DNA of 33,123 nucleotides from an uncultured Granulosicoccaceae bacterium (GCA_937922945.1 CAKZUP010000005.1:1-33123); one strand, 5' to 3'; counted from the first letter of the stretch, positions 8,230 to 16,345 are shown. Numbers and translations: made by a program. The notes: generated by a model not told the origin, from the letters alone.

Positions 8230-9675
8230 ATGCATCAACTAGCTCGGCAATCGATTTGCTTGTTTTTTATGTTAGGCCTGACACTGAGTGCCTGTAGCAG
8301 TGGCGGCAGTTCAACAGACTTAACACCCGCAAACACCGACAGTAACAACCCATTAGTGACCGGCGATTCCGGTATCGAAGACAATAACGATTTTGATCTG
8401 CCAATATTTACCTACATCTCGACGTTCGACAACAACCCTACAGCGGGGGATCGTATAACGCTTGAGGCAGGCACCGCGTATAGATCAGATGACTTTATTT
8501 ACCAATGGACTCAATTGGAAGGCCCTGTTCAATTGGAGATAAACGAACTAGACGGCAACAAGGCGACAATAGATCTGCCGCAAAGCGCAACCGCACAAGT
8601 TTTTGTCATCAGTTTAACGGTCAGCGACGAAAACGGTGATACGGGTTCTGACACGATCAGTATCGACGTTGCACCTTCCATAAACTGCCCTCAGTGCAAA
8701 GTCGACCAAAACAACTTAGTCTCTCAGAGCAAAAAATATTACACAGGACAAGGGCAAGTTGCCGTAATTGATGACAGCAAAGTCGTTCTGGCAGACCAAC
8801 AACTCAACCAACTGAAAACATTCGATTTAGAAACCGGCAGCGTGGTTTCTACCGTTCAGCTGAACGGCGCGCCCGATCATCTCTACTACCAGAGAGAAAC
8901 GCAAAGCGTATACACCTCATTAATCGGTGCAACAGCGATTACGCGCTACAACTTTAATACAACGGCTTTAGAAACGTTTCCGGTTTCGGCAATAATAGTT
9001 TCCATAACCGGAGGTGATGGACGTTTTCATTATGTCACTGGCAAGGACTTTACCGACTACTCGCTGTACTCGATAGACTCAATGGGCGCTGAAACCAACC
9101 ACAGCATCTTGCCTGCAAACACGATCGCTTTTAATGCGGCGCGCAACGAGTTAGTGAGTGCAAACTCTGAGGGGAGCTTTCAAACGGGCGAAGTAGCTCG
9201 ATACAGTATTGATGATTCAGGACAATTGAACCTTATTCAAAAAGCTGATCGGGATATCGTACCGTCAGCCAACAATATCGTATTTTCCAAAGATGGATCA
9301 CGAACTATTTTCAGCCAAACCCGATTTTACTCAGGTGAAGAAGGAGTAATAAACGACATCCCCTCTGACAACTTAAACGCATCTGATGGAGCATGGTTAT
9401 CCGATCAGGGTGCACTATGGGTTGCGCTGTCTGCAAACGAGAAATACCTCGCGCTGATTACTTACGAATACTTGCGCATTTACGATGCTACGACAAAAGT
9501 GAAACTGGTTGAGCTGAAGCTGCCATCCGATTGCCAGAACAGCAACGGCGTACCCAAACAAACCGGTTTTACCGCTAACAGTCAATATGTCTACGTAAAA
9601 TTGACGTGCTTTACCGACACCACTGTCGATAATAAAAACGCTTACCTGTTTTACCTGCCTATGCCTGAGCTTTAA
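8230..9675 (+). CDS. outer-membrane-type lipoprotein with PKD-like domain and propeller-like repeats
   Basis: Starting at the ATG at 8230, preceded by a CAGG at 8219-8222, the 481-residue product begins with a lipoprotein signal (LGLTLSAC, lipid Cys22). The frame remains open to 8182 but that would bury the signal peptide. After a Ser/Asn/Asp-rich linker comes an Ig/PKD-like domain (YQWTQLEGP through FVISLTVSDENGDTGSDTISIDV, about residues 55-155) of the type often found in surface proteins. The remainder (about 170-480) has repeating beta-strand patterns such as FDLETGSVVSTVQLNGAPDH and resembles YVTN-type beta-propellers. Asp residues after Cys22 are not at the +2 position, so outer-membrane retention is expected. 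Ligand and function are unknown. It stands alone between opposite-strand neighbours. Confidence 0.8.
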   Translation: MHQLARQSICLFFMLGLTLSACSSGGSSTDLTPANTDSNNPLVTGDSGIEDNNDFDLPIFTYISTFDNNPTAGDRITLEAGTAYRSDDFIYQWTQLEGPVQLEINELDGNKATIDLPQSATAQVFVISLTVSDENGDTGSDTISIDVAPSINCPQCKVDQNNLVSQSKKYYTGQGQVAVIDDSKVVLADQQLNQLKTFDLETGSVVSTVQLNGAPDHLYYQRETQSVYTSLIGATAITRYNFNTTALETFPVSAIIVSITGGDGRFHYVTGKDFTDYSLYSIDSMGAETNHSILPANTIAFNAARNELVSANSEGSFQTGEVARYSIDDSGQLNLIQKADRDIVPSANNIVFSKDGSRTIFSQTRFYSGEEGVINDIPSDNLNASDGAWLSDQGALWVALSANEKYLALITYEYLRIYDATTKVKLVELKLPSDCQNSNGVPKQTGFTANSQYVYVKLTCFTDTTVDNKNAYLFYLPMPEL

Positions 9676-9742
9676 TTTCCCAACTGTAGGATTTTCACGG
9701 CTTGCGGATTTAAACAGCTTGCATATTTGCACAGTTCGAATG
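9676..9742. repeat. degenerate 17-bp tandem repeat after the lipoprotein stop
   Basis: Immediately after the TAA at 9675 there are about four units: a 16-mer at 9676 (TTTCCCAACTGTAGGA) and 17-mers at 9692 (TTTTCACGGCTTGCGGA), 9709 (TTTAAACAGCTTGCATA) and 9726 (TTTGCACAGTTCGAATG). Units two and three match at 12 of 17 positions. It fills the spacer between the convergent genes. No T-tract hairpin is present here. Confidence 0.45.
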
Positions 9743-9754
9743 GGTAGAAAAAGG

Positions 9755-10960
9755 CTACCGATTGTCGAGTTCGTTTAATACCTCGCGCTTGGTGATCAGA
9801 GCATCGATAAAGAATTTAGCTGCCCAGTTCGGAATCGCACCGTAAATGTAATCGCCCCAAAGCGGATAGGAACCGGGGATGCCGCCACGTATGCCACTGT
9901 TTTTATTCGCCATTGGTTGAACGGCTTTTACTTCGTCTATCGCTTTAAATGCCGGGTTAAGCCACGAGGGGTCCTGGTTCAATTTAAACAGTTGCATCCA
10001 GATTAATGCCATCTGCGCATTGCCCGTCAGGCAAGTGAAACTGGATTTACGACGCCAGCGCCAATCAAGCGCCCCTGGTAAGTGACCGGACAATTCCATG
10101 CGCCGGGCTACACCTGCTGCTGCCTGCGTCGCGGCTTGAGTAAGATCCTGCCGTTCCAGAATCTGACCGCAATAGAGCACACCCCAAATCGTGTACGCAA
10201 TAGTATGGGTAAAGCCAATACGTTTGGCGTGTTGATGCTCATCGAATCCACACAAATCGAACCACCCTGTTTCCACAACATAGTGTGTCATTACCCAGTC
10301 CATGTGCTGACTAGCCGCATTCAAATAGCTAGGTTCATTGAGGTAGTCACCCAGTTGTGCCAGCCAACACGTAAGGTGAGCGGTGTAAGTAGCGGGTTTG
10401 TCATTGTAGGCGTACTGCGTAAACGCGCCGTTATCGTCTTGCACACTCACGAGCCAATCCGCGGCACGACGAGCACTATTCAGGGTGCGCTCACAGCCGG
10501 AAAACTGATGCCATGCGATAAGCCCGGTTATTATCTGAGCGCTGTTGAAGGGTGAAGGCTTATCGACATTGTCGCGAACCTCACCACCGGGAAAAGCGCC
10601 TGACGCCAACTGGAGATCGAGTAAAAAATCGACGCAGCGCTTGGCCCTTTCGGCATACTGCGGTTGCCCAAGGAAACTGGATAACTTGAGTAGCGTCGGT
10701 ATGGAATAGCCGGTTGTTTCAGGGTAGGACGATGTCCAGCCCGTTTTTAGCTGATATCGCCCCATGATGCCGCCATCTGTTGTGGCGTCGTGGGCTGCCT
10801 CCAACCAGGCGGTTGCTGCCAGTAAATGCTCATTATCGTTGTTTTGCCCGGTATCGTTGTTGGCAGGAATAAACTGTGACAAAAGCAGGTTTGCATGCCC
10901 CGCTACCCAAGGGCGCCACTTAACCGTCCTGATTACCGATTTTAGTTTGTCACGGCCCAT
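9755..10960 (-). CDS. predicted alpha/alpha-toroid (six-hairpin/prenyltransferase-like) protein
   Basis: A 401-residue soluble protein without signal peptide or membrane segments. It is made of repeating helical pairs, seen as blocks such as YSIPTLLKLSSFLGQPQYAE, CVDFLLDLQLASGAFPGG, AADWLVSVQDDNGAFTQY and CGQILERQDLTQAATQAA. G-A-F-P and N-G-A-F turns at the end of helical hairpins are typical of the alpha/alpha-toroid fold shared by terpenoid cyclases, prenyltransferases, lanthionine cyclases and many glycoside hydrolases or lyases. The C-terminus has GIPGSYPLWGDYIYGAIPNWAAKFFIDAL. I cannot name the substrate; polysaccharide metabolism is one possibility. It follows zapE by 57 bp on the same strand and may be the last gene of the motA-like/pilZ-like/zapE cluster. 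Confidence 0.7.
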   Translation of the reverse strand: MGRDKLKSVIRTVKWRPWVAGHANLLLSQFIPANNDTGQNNDNEHLLAATAWLEAAHDATTDGGIMGRYQLKTGWTSSYPETTGYSIPTLLKLSSFLGQPQYAERAKRCVDFLLDLQLASGAFPGGEVRDNVDKPSPFNSAQIITGLIAWHQFSGCERTLNSARRAADWLVSVQDDNGAFTQYAYNDKPATYTAHLTCWLAQLGDYLNEPSYLNAASQHMDWVMTHYVVETGWFDLCGFDEHQHAKRIGFTHTIAYTIWGVLYCGQILERQDLTQAATQAAAGVARRMELSGHLPGALDWRWRRKSSFTCLTGNAQMALIWMQLFKLNQDPSWLNPAFKAIDEVKAVQPMANKNSGIRGGIPGSYPLWGDYIYGAIPNWAAKFFIDALITKREVLNELDNR

Positions 10961-10976
10961 TTATTGTTAAGACTCT

Positions 10977-11027
10977 TCTTTTTTCACGGCCTATCTCCTC
11001 TCACAACTCAGCTCCTTTCACGACGTA
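10977..11027. repeat. degenerate 17-bp tandem repeat, three units
   Basis: Three consecutive 17-mers: TCTTTTTTCACGGCCTA (10977), TCTCCTCTCACAACTCA (10994) and GCTCCTTTCACGACGTA (11011). Units one and three, and two and three, each match at 12 of 17 positions. The last unit runs into the 3' end of zapE, including its stop codon. The divergence suggests an old duplication. Confidence 0.35.
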
Positions 11028-12142
11028 TCTACCGCATGCCCGGCAGCCAAGTATTCGGTTGTCTGCATCTCCATTAAACGGCTGGCCGACCTGACAAATT
11101 CAAACTCCAGTCGTTTACCGGTATACAGCGCATCGGGCATAGCTTCGGCCGATACAATAAGCTTTACATGGCGATCGTAAAACTCATCGATCAAATTCAC
11201 GAATCGCCTGGCCGCATCGCTTTGTGCTTCCCCCATTACCGGGACATCACTCAACAAAACCGTATGGAAAGTGGTAGCAAGCTCGATGTAATCCATGGTT
11301 GATCGAGCAGTATTGCACAAGGTGTCAAAGTCTATCCATAAAATATCCCCGGCCCGAGCAATAATCGGTAACTCGCGTCCACTCACCTGCATACTGTTTT
11401 TTTGCTCGTTCTTACCACCACTTAAGCGCTCAAAATGGTGCTTCATGGCGTCCGCAGTATCACTATCGCTTTTACCATCAGTAAATTCGCTGATGATATA
11501 AATGGACTCTCTTTGCAACAACCTCAATCGATAGTCGGTATCCCCCACCATCTCCAGCACATGTGTGTGCGACTTGATTTGCTCAATTGCGGGGATGAAA
11601 CGCGCGCGTTGCAACCCGTCTTTATATAAATCATCAGGGTGTCGGTTCGATGTTGTCACTAGTGTGATACCGCGTTTAAACAGCTCGGTTAGCAGCGTGC
11701 CCAGTAACATGGCATCGGTAATATCGTTAACGTGTATTTCATCGAGCAGCAGCAAGCGCGTTTGTGCGGCCCATTTATCCGCCACCAACGGAATCGGATT
11801 TTCCACCTGACCCAGCTCGCGCAAATCGTTATGAATACGCTGCATGAACCGGTGAAAATGCAATCGGGTTTTATCTTCGAATGCACACTCAGCAAAAAAC
11901 AAGTCGCACAGATGGGTTTTGCCACGACCAACCCCACCCCAGAGATATAAGCCTTCTACGCCGACAATGGGCTTGGGTTTGAACAAGCGTGAGAACAAGC
12001 CCGTAGCAGGTGGTTGCCAACTGGGCCGGTTTGCCAATGCAATTGAAATAGAATCGAGCAGTACGACGACGGCACGCTGTTCATCATCGGCATTGAGTTT
12101 GCCAGATTCGAGTTCCTGCTCGTAACGAGCCAGCGGTCCCAC
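11018..12142 (-). CDS. zapE: cell-division-associated ATPase ZapE (AFG1-like)
   Basis: A 374-residue AFG1/YhcM-type P-loop ATPase. Walker A GGVGRGKT is at residues 69-76 and Walker B LLLLDEIHV at about 130-138. The family blocks HFHRFMQRIH, LVTTSNRHPDDLYKDGLQRARFIPAI and FVNLIDEFYDRHVKLIVSAEA follow. Length equals the E. coli protein (375), which acts with the Z ring under stress; mitochondrial AFG1 homologues act in protein quality control. The start is a GTG at 12142-12140, nine bp after the stop of the PilZ-like gene, without a clear ribosome binding site, so translation may be coupled to the upstream gene. The linkage with MotA-like and PilZ-like genes is unusual. Confidence 0.92.
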   Translation of the reverse strand: MGPLARYEQELESGKLNADDEQRAVVVLLDSISIALANRPSWQPPATGLFSRLFKPKPIVGVEGLYLWGGVGRGKTHLCDLFFAECAFEDKTRLHFHRFMQRIHNDLRELGQVENPIPLVADKWAAQTRLLLLDEIHVNDITDAMLLGTLLTELFKRGITLVTTSNRHPDDLYKDGLQRARFIPAIEQIKSHTHVLEMVGDTDYRLRLLQRESIYIISEFTDGKSDSDTADAMKHHFERLSGGKNEQKNSMQVSGRELPIIARAGDILWIDFDTLCNTARSTMDYIELATTFHTVLLSDVPVMGEAQSDAARRFVNLIDEFYDRHVKLIVSAEAMPDALYTGKRLEFEFVRSASRLMEMQTTEYLAAGHAVDTS

Positions 12143-12151
12143 GAGTTTTTG

Positions 12152-12529
12152 TTAGCTGGTTGAGGCTACGGAATCGCCACGTATCGCTCTTAGCGCCGAT
12201 TTCTGCCTTGCCAGAACGTATTTATGCAGCGCATCAGTGTGTTCTTCACTGAGATCAACAAAGCGGCAGGTGAGCTCACCATCGCGAACATCAGGTAGTA
12301 CGTCAACATAGCCAGACAATGGACGTCGGTAGGTGGGTAAATCCATGCTAAACGGGTATCGTCGTCCTGGTTTAGCGGCCGCTTGCGGTGCGGAGAATCC
12401 AACGGCACTTATTTCAAGTACGCGGGATAAATTACCATCGAGCTGCAATATGATTGGGTCGTCTGCATCTGGTACGACGGCGTAAGCGGTTCGCCCGCTG
12501 GATGGCGCTTGCACGGTGATCTCGTTCAT
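12152..12529 (-). CDS. degenerate PilZ-domain-like protein
   Basis: A 125-residue soluble protein. The middle and C-terminal blocks read like a PilZ beta-barrel: VLEISAVGFSAP resembles the PilZ D-x-S-x-x-G-x strand (here E-I-S-A-V-G-F), then FSMDLP, and CRFVDLSEEHTDALHKYVLARQKSALR resembles the closing strand and helix. The R-x-x-x-R segment that grips cyclic di-GMP in canonical PilZ domains is not evident before VLEIS, so ligand binding is doubtful. It lies three bp downstream of the MotA-like gene and nine bp upstream of zapE, on the same strand. Family assignment is moderate and rests on pattern only. Confidence 0.6.
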   Translation of the reverse strand: MNEITVQAPSSGRTAYAVVPDADDPIILQLDGNLSRVLEISAVGFSAPQAAAKPGRRYPFSMDLPTYRRPLSGYVDVLPDVRDGELTCRFVDLSEEHTDALHKYVLARQKSALRAIRGDSVASTS

Positions 12530-12532
12530 GGG

Positions 12533-13306
12533 CTACTTTCGCAAGCCTACAGGCACAAGCATAGCGAGCCTGGAACGCAATCGTTGCATGTTGTTGTCTT
12601 CCAGAATAATGCTCGCGCTTTTATAAGCAATATCCACAACAACCAGTTCTCGCATGTGAACCGAACGCAATCGTCCAATTAACATGGTTGTGAGTATGGC
12701 TAAGCTGACACCCGAAACAAACGGCAGTACATTCACTCCAGTTAACACCTCAGCATCGGTTGAAACCATACGAACAATCGATGCAAGCGCACCAATGAGA
12801 ATGGCATAAACAATGGTGAATACAAATATATCCATTGCCATTTGATGCACCATGCGCTCCGATGCCTGACTACGTGACCACGTGTGTTGAATCTCGCTTT
12901 CCAAAGCTGCATCGCCAATAAGGTGGCAAACGCGTTCAACTTCTGCAGAACTGGAGCGCACCTCGGCAACACCAAGCAAACCTTCGCGGCGACTGACATC
13001 ACAGACTTTCAACATTGCTCGCGCCATTTCTTCAGGTGATGTGCCACCTCGAATTCCACGGTTTAACGCAACTTGAAGGGCATGTGAAAGTTGGGCTAAC
13101 GGAAACGTGATCAACAACGCGACCAGCGTACCGCCGAACACAACAATAATAGGCTGAACCACATCAACGGCATGCTGAATGCCACTCATAAACATCGCCA
13201 ACCCAATAGTTAGCAATATCGCCGCTAACAGTAGCGGGATGATTTGCCAGACTTCGATTGAATCGTGTTTATGCACTGCTAAATTGTCTGAATTGCGTAA
13301 CGCCAC
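12533..13306 (-). CDS. MotA-like stator-family membrane protein
   Basis: A 257-residue integral membrane protein with four predicted segments (about 20-42, 50-72, 157-180 and 190-212) and a large cytoplasmic loop, as in MotA/PomA. Family traits are VVFGGTLVALLITFPL (55-70), SRREGLLGVAEV (105-116, compare MotA R-K-E-G-L-L-A-L-E) and the C-terminal IILEDNNMQRLRSRL. The third segment (about 151-180) contains no proline, whereas MotA carries a functionally important proline there, so ion conduction is questionable. There is no motB or other flagellar gene nearby. The start is a GTG at 13306-13304 without a clear ribosome binding site. It heads a compact minus-strand cluster with a PilZ-like protein and ZapE. 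Confidence 0.75.
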   Translation of the reverse strand: MALRNSDNLAVHKHDSIEVWQIIPLLLAAILLTIGLAMFMSGIQHAVDVVQPIIVVFGGTLVALLITFPLAQLSHALQVALNRGIRGGTSPEEMARAMLKVCDVSRREGLLGVAEVRSSSAEVERVCHLIGDAALESEIQHTWSRSQASERMVHQMAMDIFVFTIVYAILIGALASIVRMVSTDAEVLTGVNVLPFVSGVSLAILTTMLIGRLRSVHMRELVVVDIAYKSASIILEDNNMQRLRSRLAMLVPVGLRK

Positions 13307-13641
13307 GGTTTAAACAAGTACCCAGAAAAATATGACTTGTCAGCCACGCAAATCTGTGGTGTGGCTGTTGTTTGTTACATGAGAATAGCAGAAACATCAG
13401 CGGTGTTATGATCGATTTAACGATATCTTGCCGGTAGTCCAAGCCTGTATTTTTGCAACGTATAAGTTGAAAAAAGCGACAAACACCGTTATTTGTTGTA
13501 GTTACGCCACAGGCAGCCATGCCGTTAATGCAACACCAAGGCGCATCAACGACTCAATTTAAGTGGTTAAACGCGTGGAATATATTTTTGTTCGCCTCCT
13601 GAACGAGCGCTCGCTGCGATCAAGCACGGTGACGGGTCGAA
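13307..13641. other. 335-bp spacer, no supported gene
   Basis: The spacer separates the GTG start of the MotA-like gene from the stop of the DUF45 metallopeptidase gene. A short minus-strand frame through 13520 overlaps the MotA-like start and has no recognisable protein pattern. I see an inverted repeat AGCCAC ... GTGGCT (13340-13364) and a 10-bp palindrome CGAGCGCTCG near 13604. Neither has a T-tract. The spacer must hold the promoter of the MotA-like cluster, but no convincing -35/-10 pair was found. Confidence 0.5.
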
Positions 13642-14580
13642 TCATACCGACGCAGCCAGTTCAAGCCACGGAGGCACCTGATGGCCCGACTCTTTGAGCA
13701 GCTGATCCAGCTCCAGCGCGTTGGGTTTCAATGCTTCCAGAAATTCCCAGAATGCCGCTGAATGATCAAGATGCCTAATATGCGCCAGCTCGTGCAGCAA
13801 CACGTAATCAACCAGCTCTGGCTCAAGAAACAACAGTTTGTAGTTCAGGCTCAGCGTGCCGCTGGACGAATAACTCCCCCAGACGGTGCGCTGACCACGA
13901 ATCACCAGCCGTTTGAATTGCAGTTGACTGCGAATCGAACAGCCGTCCAGCCAAGGGCCTAGCAGGTCGTACGCTGGCTCTCGCAGAGCACGAGCTATGC
14001 ACTTTGCCACCAACGGTTTGTTGGTGATATCCACATCTAACAGCAGCTCCGTCGGGCTCGCCCATTTGGAATACGCCTTTGTCATTGAGCTCGCTATTCG
14101 ACGATAGTGCACGTTCACCATCGAATCACGGGCCTGTAAATGCAATTGAGGCGGTGGCCACTGCCGATAAATCGCTGGGGTTTTGTTGTCCAGATCGACC
14201 AAGGCCTCAGTCAGCCAATTGCGCTGACTTTCCACCAGAGCAGGGATGCTCCGTTTCGGATAACGCCTGGGAATGGTGACTTGCAATCCCCGCCCCGGCT
14301 CCACACGCAAATACACTTGCCGCGCCTTCGCGGACACCTTTAATTCATACGGTATGGGTGTGTTGCGACCCTGCGCATCGGTTTGTGGACACAACAGGAA
14401 TCCGTTCCGGTCGATTTCAACGCCTTCATATTCCTGGCCGTGCGCATTGACTGTGGCTAGCCGCGAAGGTTCTTCGGCCAGCACATCGGGACTGTCTGCG
14501 GCGCTGCAGACCCCAGCAGCTATCGACAGTGTTTCGGGCTCCCTATCAAAATTCAAAGCCAGCTGTTGTGGATTATTCAA
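13642..14580 (-). CDS. YgjP-like (DUF45) zinc metallopeptidase
   Basis: A 312-residue protein. The C-terminal half has the DUF45 signature: RGQRTVWGSYSSSGTLSLNYKLLF (in blocks, about 228-251), the zinc site HELAH (His263, Glu264, His267) and the third ligand in LDHSAAFW (His273). DUF45/YgjP is related to the SprT and WLM/Wss1 metalloproteases. The N-terminal 60 residues are acidic and low-complexity, preceded by NNPQQLALNFD, which matches the QxxLxF sliding-clamp peptide. The start appears to be a TTG at 14580-14578, with no in-frame ATG before residue 153 and no good ribosome binding site, so the N-terminus is the least certain part. It is divergent from the antiporter gene (76 bp apart). 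Confidence 0.85.
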   Translation of the reverse strand: MNNPQQLALNFDREPETLSIAAGVCSAADSPDVLAEEPSRLATVNAHGQEYEGVEIDRNGFLLCPQTDAQGRNTPIPYELKVSAKARQVYLRVEPGRGLQVTIPRRYPKRSIPALVESQRNWLTEALVDLDNKTPAIYRQWPPPQLHLQARDSMVNVHYRRIASSMTKAYSKWASPTELLLDVDITNKPLVAKCIARALREPAYDLLGPWLDGCSIRSQLQFKRLVIRGQRTVWGSYSSSGTLSLNYKLLFLEPELVDYVLLHELAHIRHLDHSAAFWEFLEALKPNALELDQLLKESGHQVPPWLELAASV

Positions 14581-14656
14581 ATAGATGTTTACAACGGTGG
14601 AATCCCTGTATTCTAAACTAACCTTAGTGCTTACTACCTGTTAAAAACCAGCAACC

Positions 14657-15907
14657 ATGTCATTACTTTCTATTACCAGTATTCTGATTACCGTATCTGC
14701 GCTGTTTGCGTGGCTGAACTATCACACTCTCAAGCTTCCGACCACCATCGGCATAATGGTGATCTCCCTACTGTTTTCACTGTTTCTGGTCATACTCGGT
14801 GCGATGGGATACGAAGATGGCGTGAACATGGCCGAGCAGCTGGTTGCGCAAATTGACTTCAACAAAGCTCTGCTAAACGGCATGCTGGGTTTTCTGCTGT
14901 TCGCTGGTGCGATGCACATCAATCTGGACGATTTAAAGAAATCCAAATGGACAATCGGTTTGCTGGCATCAGTAGGCCTGTTTATCAGTACCGCGATTGT
15001 CGGTATCGGTACCTTCCTCATTCTGAAATTGGTCGGTATCGAACTCTCGTTTGCGTACTGCTTATTGTTTGGTGCACTGATTTCACCCACCGACCCGGTG
15101 GCAGTGATGGGTATTCTAAAAACCGCTGGCGCATCGAAAGAACTGGAAACCAAGATCACCGGCGAATCGTTATTCAACGATGGCATAGCCATCGTGGTTT
15201 TTCTGGCCCTTTTCGGCATTGCCGTCAATGGCGAGAAGGTTGATTTCGAATACATCGGATTTTTGTTTTTACAGGAAGCCGTCGGTGGTGCGCTCTTCGG
15301 TTTTGTGTGCGGCTATGTTGTTCTTAAAATGCTTAAACACGTCGAGAACTATAAAGTTGAAGTGCTGCTAACCCTGGCTCTGGTCGCTGGCGGCTCAACA
15401 GCGGCCACCGGTTTGCATTTATCCGCACCAATTGCAGTGGTGGTAGCCGGGCTCATGATCGGTAATCATGGTCGCGCAAATGCCATGAGTGATGTAACCG
15501 TCCAGCATCTGGATACATTCTGGGAGCTGATCGACGAAATTCTAAACGCAGTGCTATTTTTAATCATCGGCCTGGAAGTCATGATTCTTTCCTCCGATGC
15601 ACGTATCTGGGTCGTTGGTGTGGTGCTGGCGGTACTCGTTCTACTCGCTCGTCTTTCAGCGGTTACGGTGCCTGTAAAGCTCATGAGCTTACATCGGGAT
15701 TTTCATCCTCATGTTATAAAAATACTGACTTGGGGCGGTTTGCGTGGCGGAATCTCAGTCGCTCTGGCGCTGGCCATACCAGCCGGACCCGAGCGAGATA
15801 TCGTGGTCACTATTACTTACGTTATCGTGGTTCTATCGATCTTGCTTCAGGGTCTAACCATCGGCAAATTGGTCGAGGCAACTCGCCTGAAAAACCCGAC
15901 CGATTAG
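14657..15907 (+). CDS. CPA1-family Na+(K+)/H+ antiporter
   Basis: A 416-residue polytopic inner-membrane protein of the cation:proton antiporter 1 family. Diagnostic motifs are SPTDPVAV (residues 143-150) and GESLFNDG (169-176), whose Asn-Asp pair forms the ion-binding site. LTWGGLRGGISVALAL near the C-terminus is the conserved TM11 arginine region. About 12 hydrophobic segments span the length, and the long cytoplasmic C-terminal extension of NhaP/NHE types is absent. It probably exchanges Na+ or K+ for H+ to control pH and salt, which suits a marine cell. The ATG at 14657 lacks a strong Shine-Dalgarno. The ion preference cannot be read from the sequence. Confidence 0.92.
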   Translation: MSLLSITSILITVSALFAWLNYHTLKLPTTIGIMVISLLFSLFLVILGAMGYEDGVNMAEQLVAQIDFNKALLNGMLGFLLFAGAMHINLDDLKKSKWTIGLLASVGLFISTAIVGIGTFLILKLVGIELSFAYCLLFGALISPTDPVAVMGILKTAGASKELETKITGESLFNDGIAIVVFLALFGIAVNGEKVDFEYIGFLFLQEAVGGALFGFVCGYVVLKMLKHVENYKVEVLLTLALVAGGSTAATGLHLSAPIAVVVAGLMIGNHGRANAMSDVTVQHLDTFWELIDEILNAVLFLIIGLEVMILSSDARIWVVGVVLAVLVLLARLSAVTVPVKLMSLHRDFHPHVIKILTWGGLRGGISVALALAIPAGPERDIVVTITYVIVVLSILLQGLTIGKLVEATRLKNPTD

Positions 15908-15939
15908 CGCCGCTTACAAGCTCTGGATGCAGGAAACTC

Positions 15940-15948
15940 TGGTAATAT
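15940..15948 (+). promoter_or_regulatory. candidate extended -10 promoter of the ferredoxin gene
   Basis: TGGTAATAT forms an extended -10 element (TG, one base, TAATAT) 37 bp before the ATG at 15986. No -35 match is visible at the normal distance, which extended -10 promoters can tolerate. Confidence 0.3.
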
Positions 15949-15985
15949 CGTTGTTTCATTAAAAACCAGTCGGTAAGATAATCTT

Positions 15986-16315
15986 ATGAGCCAGGAAATA
16001 GTGCTGCACTTCAAAACTGAGGAAGGCGAAACACGCAGCGTCGATGCGGTCATCGGCGACAGTGTTATGGAAACTGCGATAAAAAATGATATCGACGAGG
16101 TCGTTGCAGAATGTGGCGGCAGCCTAATCTGTTCCACTTGTCATGTGTACCTAGACGATGAAACCGTCGCGATTATTCCAGAGGCCGATGAAGCCGAGCT
16201 TGACATGCTTGAAGGTGTTGCATCCGAACGTAAACCTAACTCACGATTAAGCTGTCAGGTTATCGTAAGCGAAGCGATGGCCGGTCACACTATCCACACA
16301 CCCAACGACCAGTAA
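15986..16315 (+). CDS. 2Fe-2S ferredoxin (adrenodoxin type)
   Basis: A 109-residue soluble electron carrier. The four cluster ligands are Cys43, Cys49, Cys52 and Cys90, spaced C-x5-C-x2-C-x37-C as in adrenodoxin/Isc-type ferredoxins. The context CGGSLICSTCHVYL and the later RLSCQVIV match that family. It is not beside isc genes, so it is more likely an electron donor for an oxygenase, P450 or biosynthetic enzyme, but no partner gene is visible. The acidic composition (many Asp/Glu) is usual for the family. The ATG at 15986 is preceded by AAGATAATCTT, a weak ribosome binding site. Confidence 0.93.
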   Translation: MSQEIVLHFKTEEGETRSVDAVIGDSVMETAIKNDIDEVVAECGGSLICSTCHVYLDDETVAIIPEADEAELDMLEGVASERKPNSRLSCQVIVSEAMAGHTIHTPNDQ

Positions 16316-16345
16316 CCACGTACCAACAAGACCAACAGCCATTTA

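Noticed and set aside
12533..13306. Genuine flagellar motA
   Set aside because: No motB follows, the TM3 proline is absent and no flagellar genes are in the window.
13269..13520. 83-residue minus-strand frame upstream of the MotA-like gene
   Set aside because: It overlaps the MotA-like start, has irregular composition and no recognisable pattern; the spacer is better left as non-coding.
14588..14608. Promoter TTTACA...TATTCT for the antiporter
   Set aside because: The spacer is only 15 bp and neither hexamer is strong; not enough to call.
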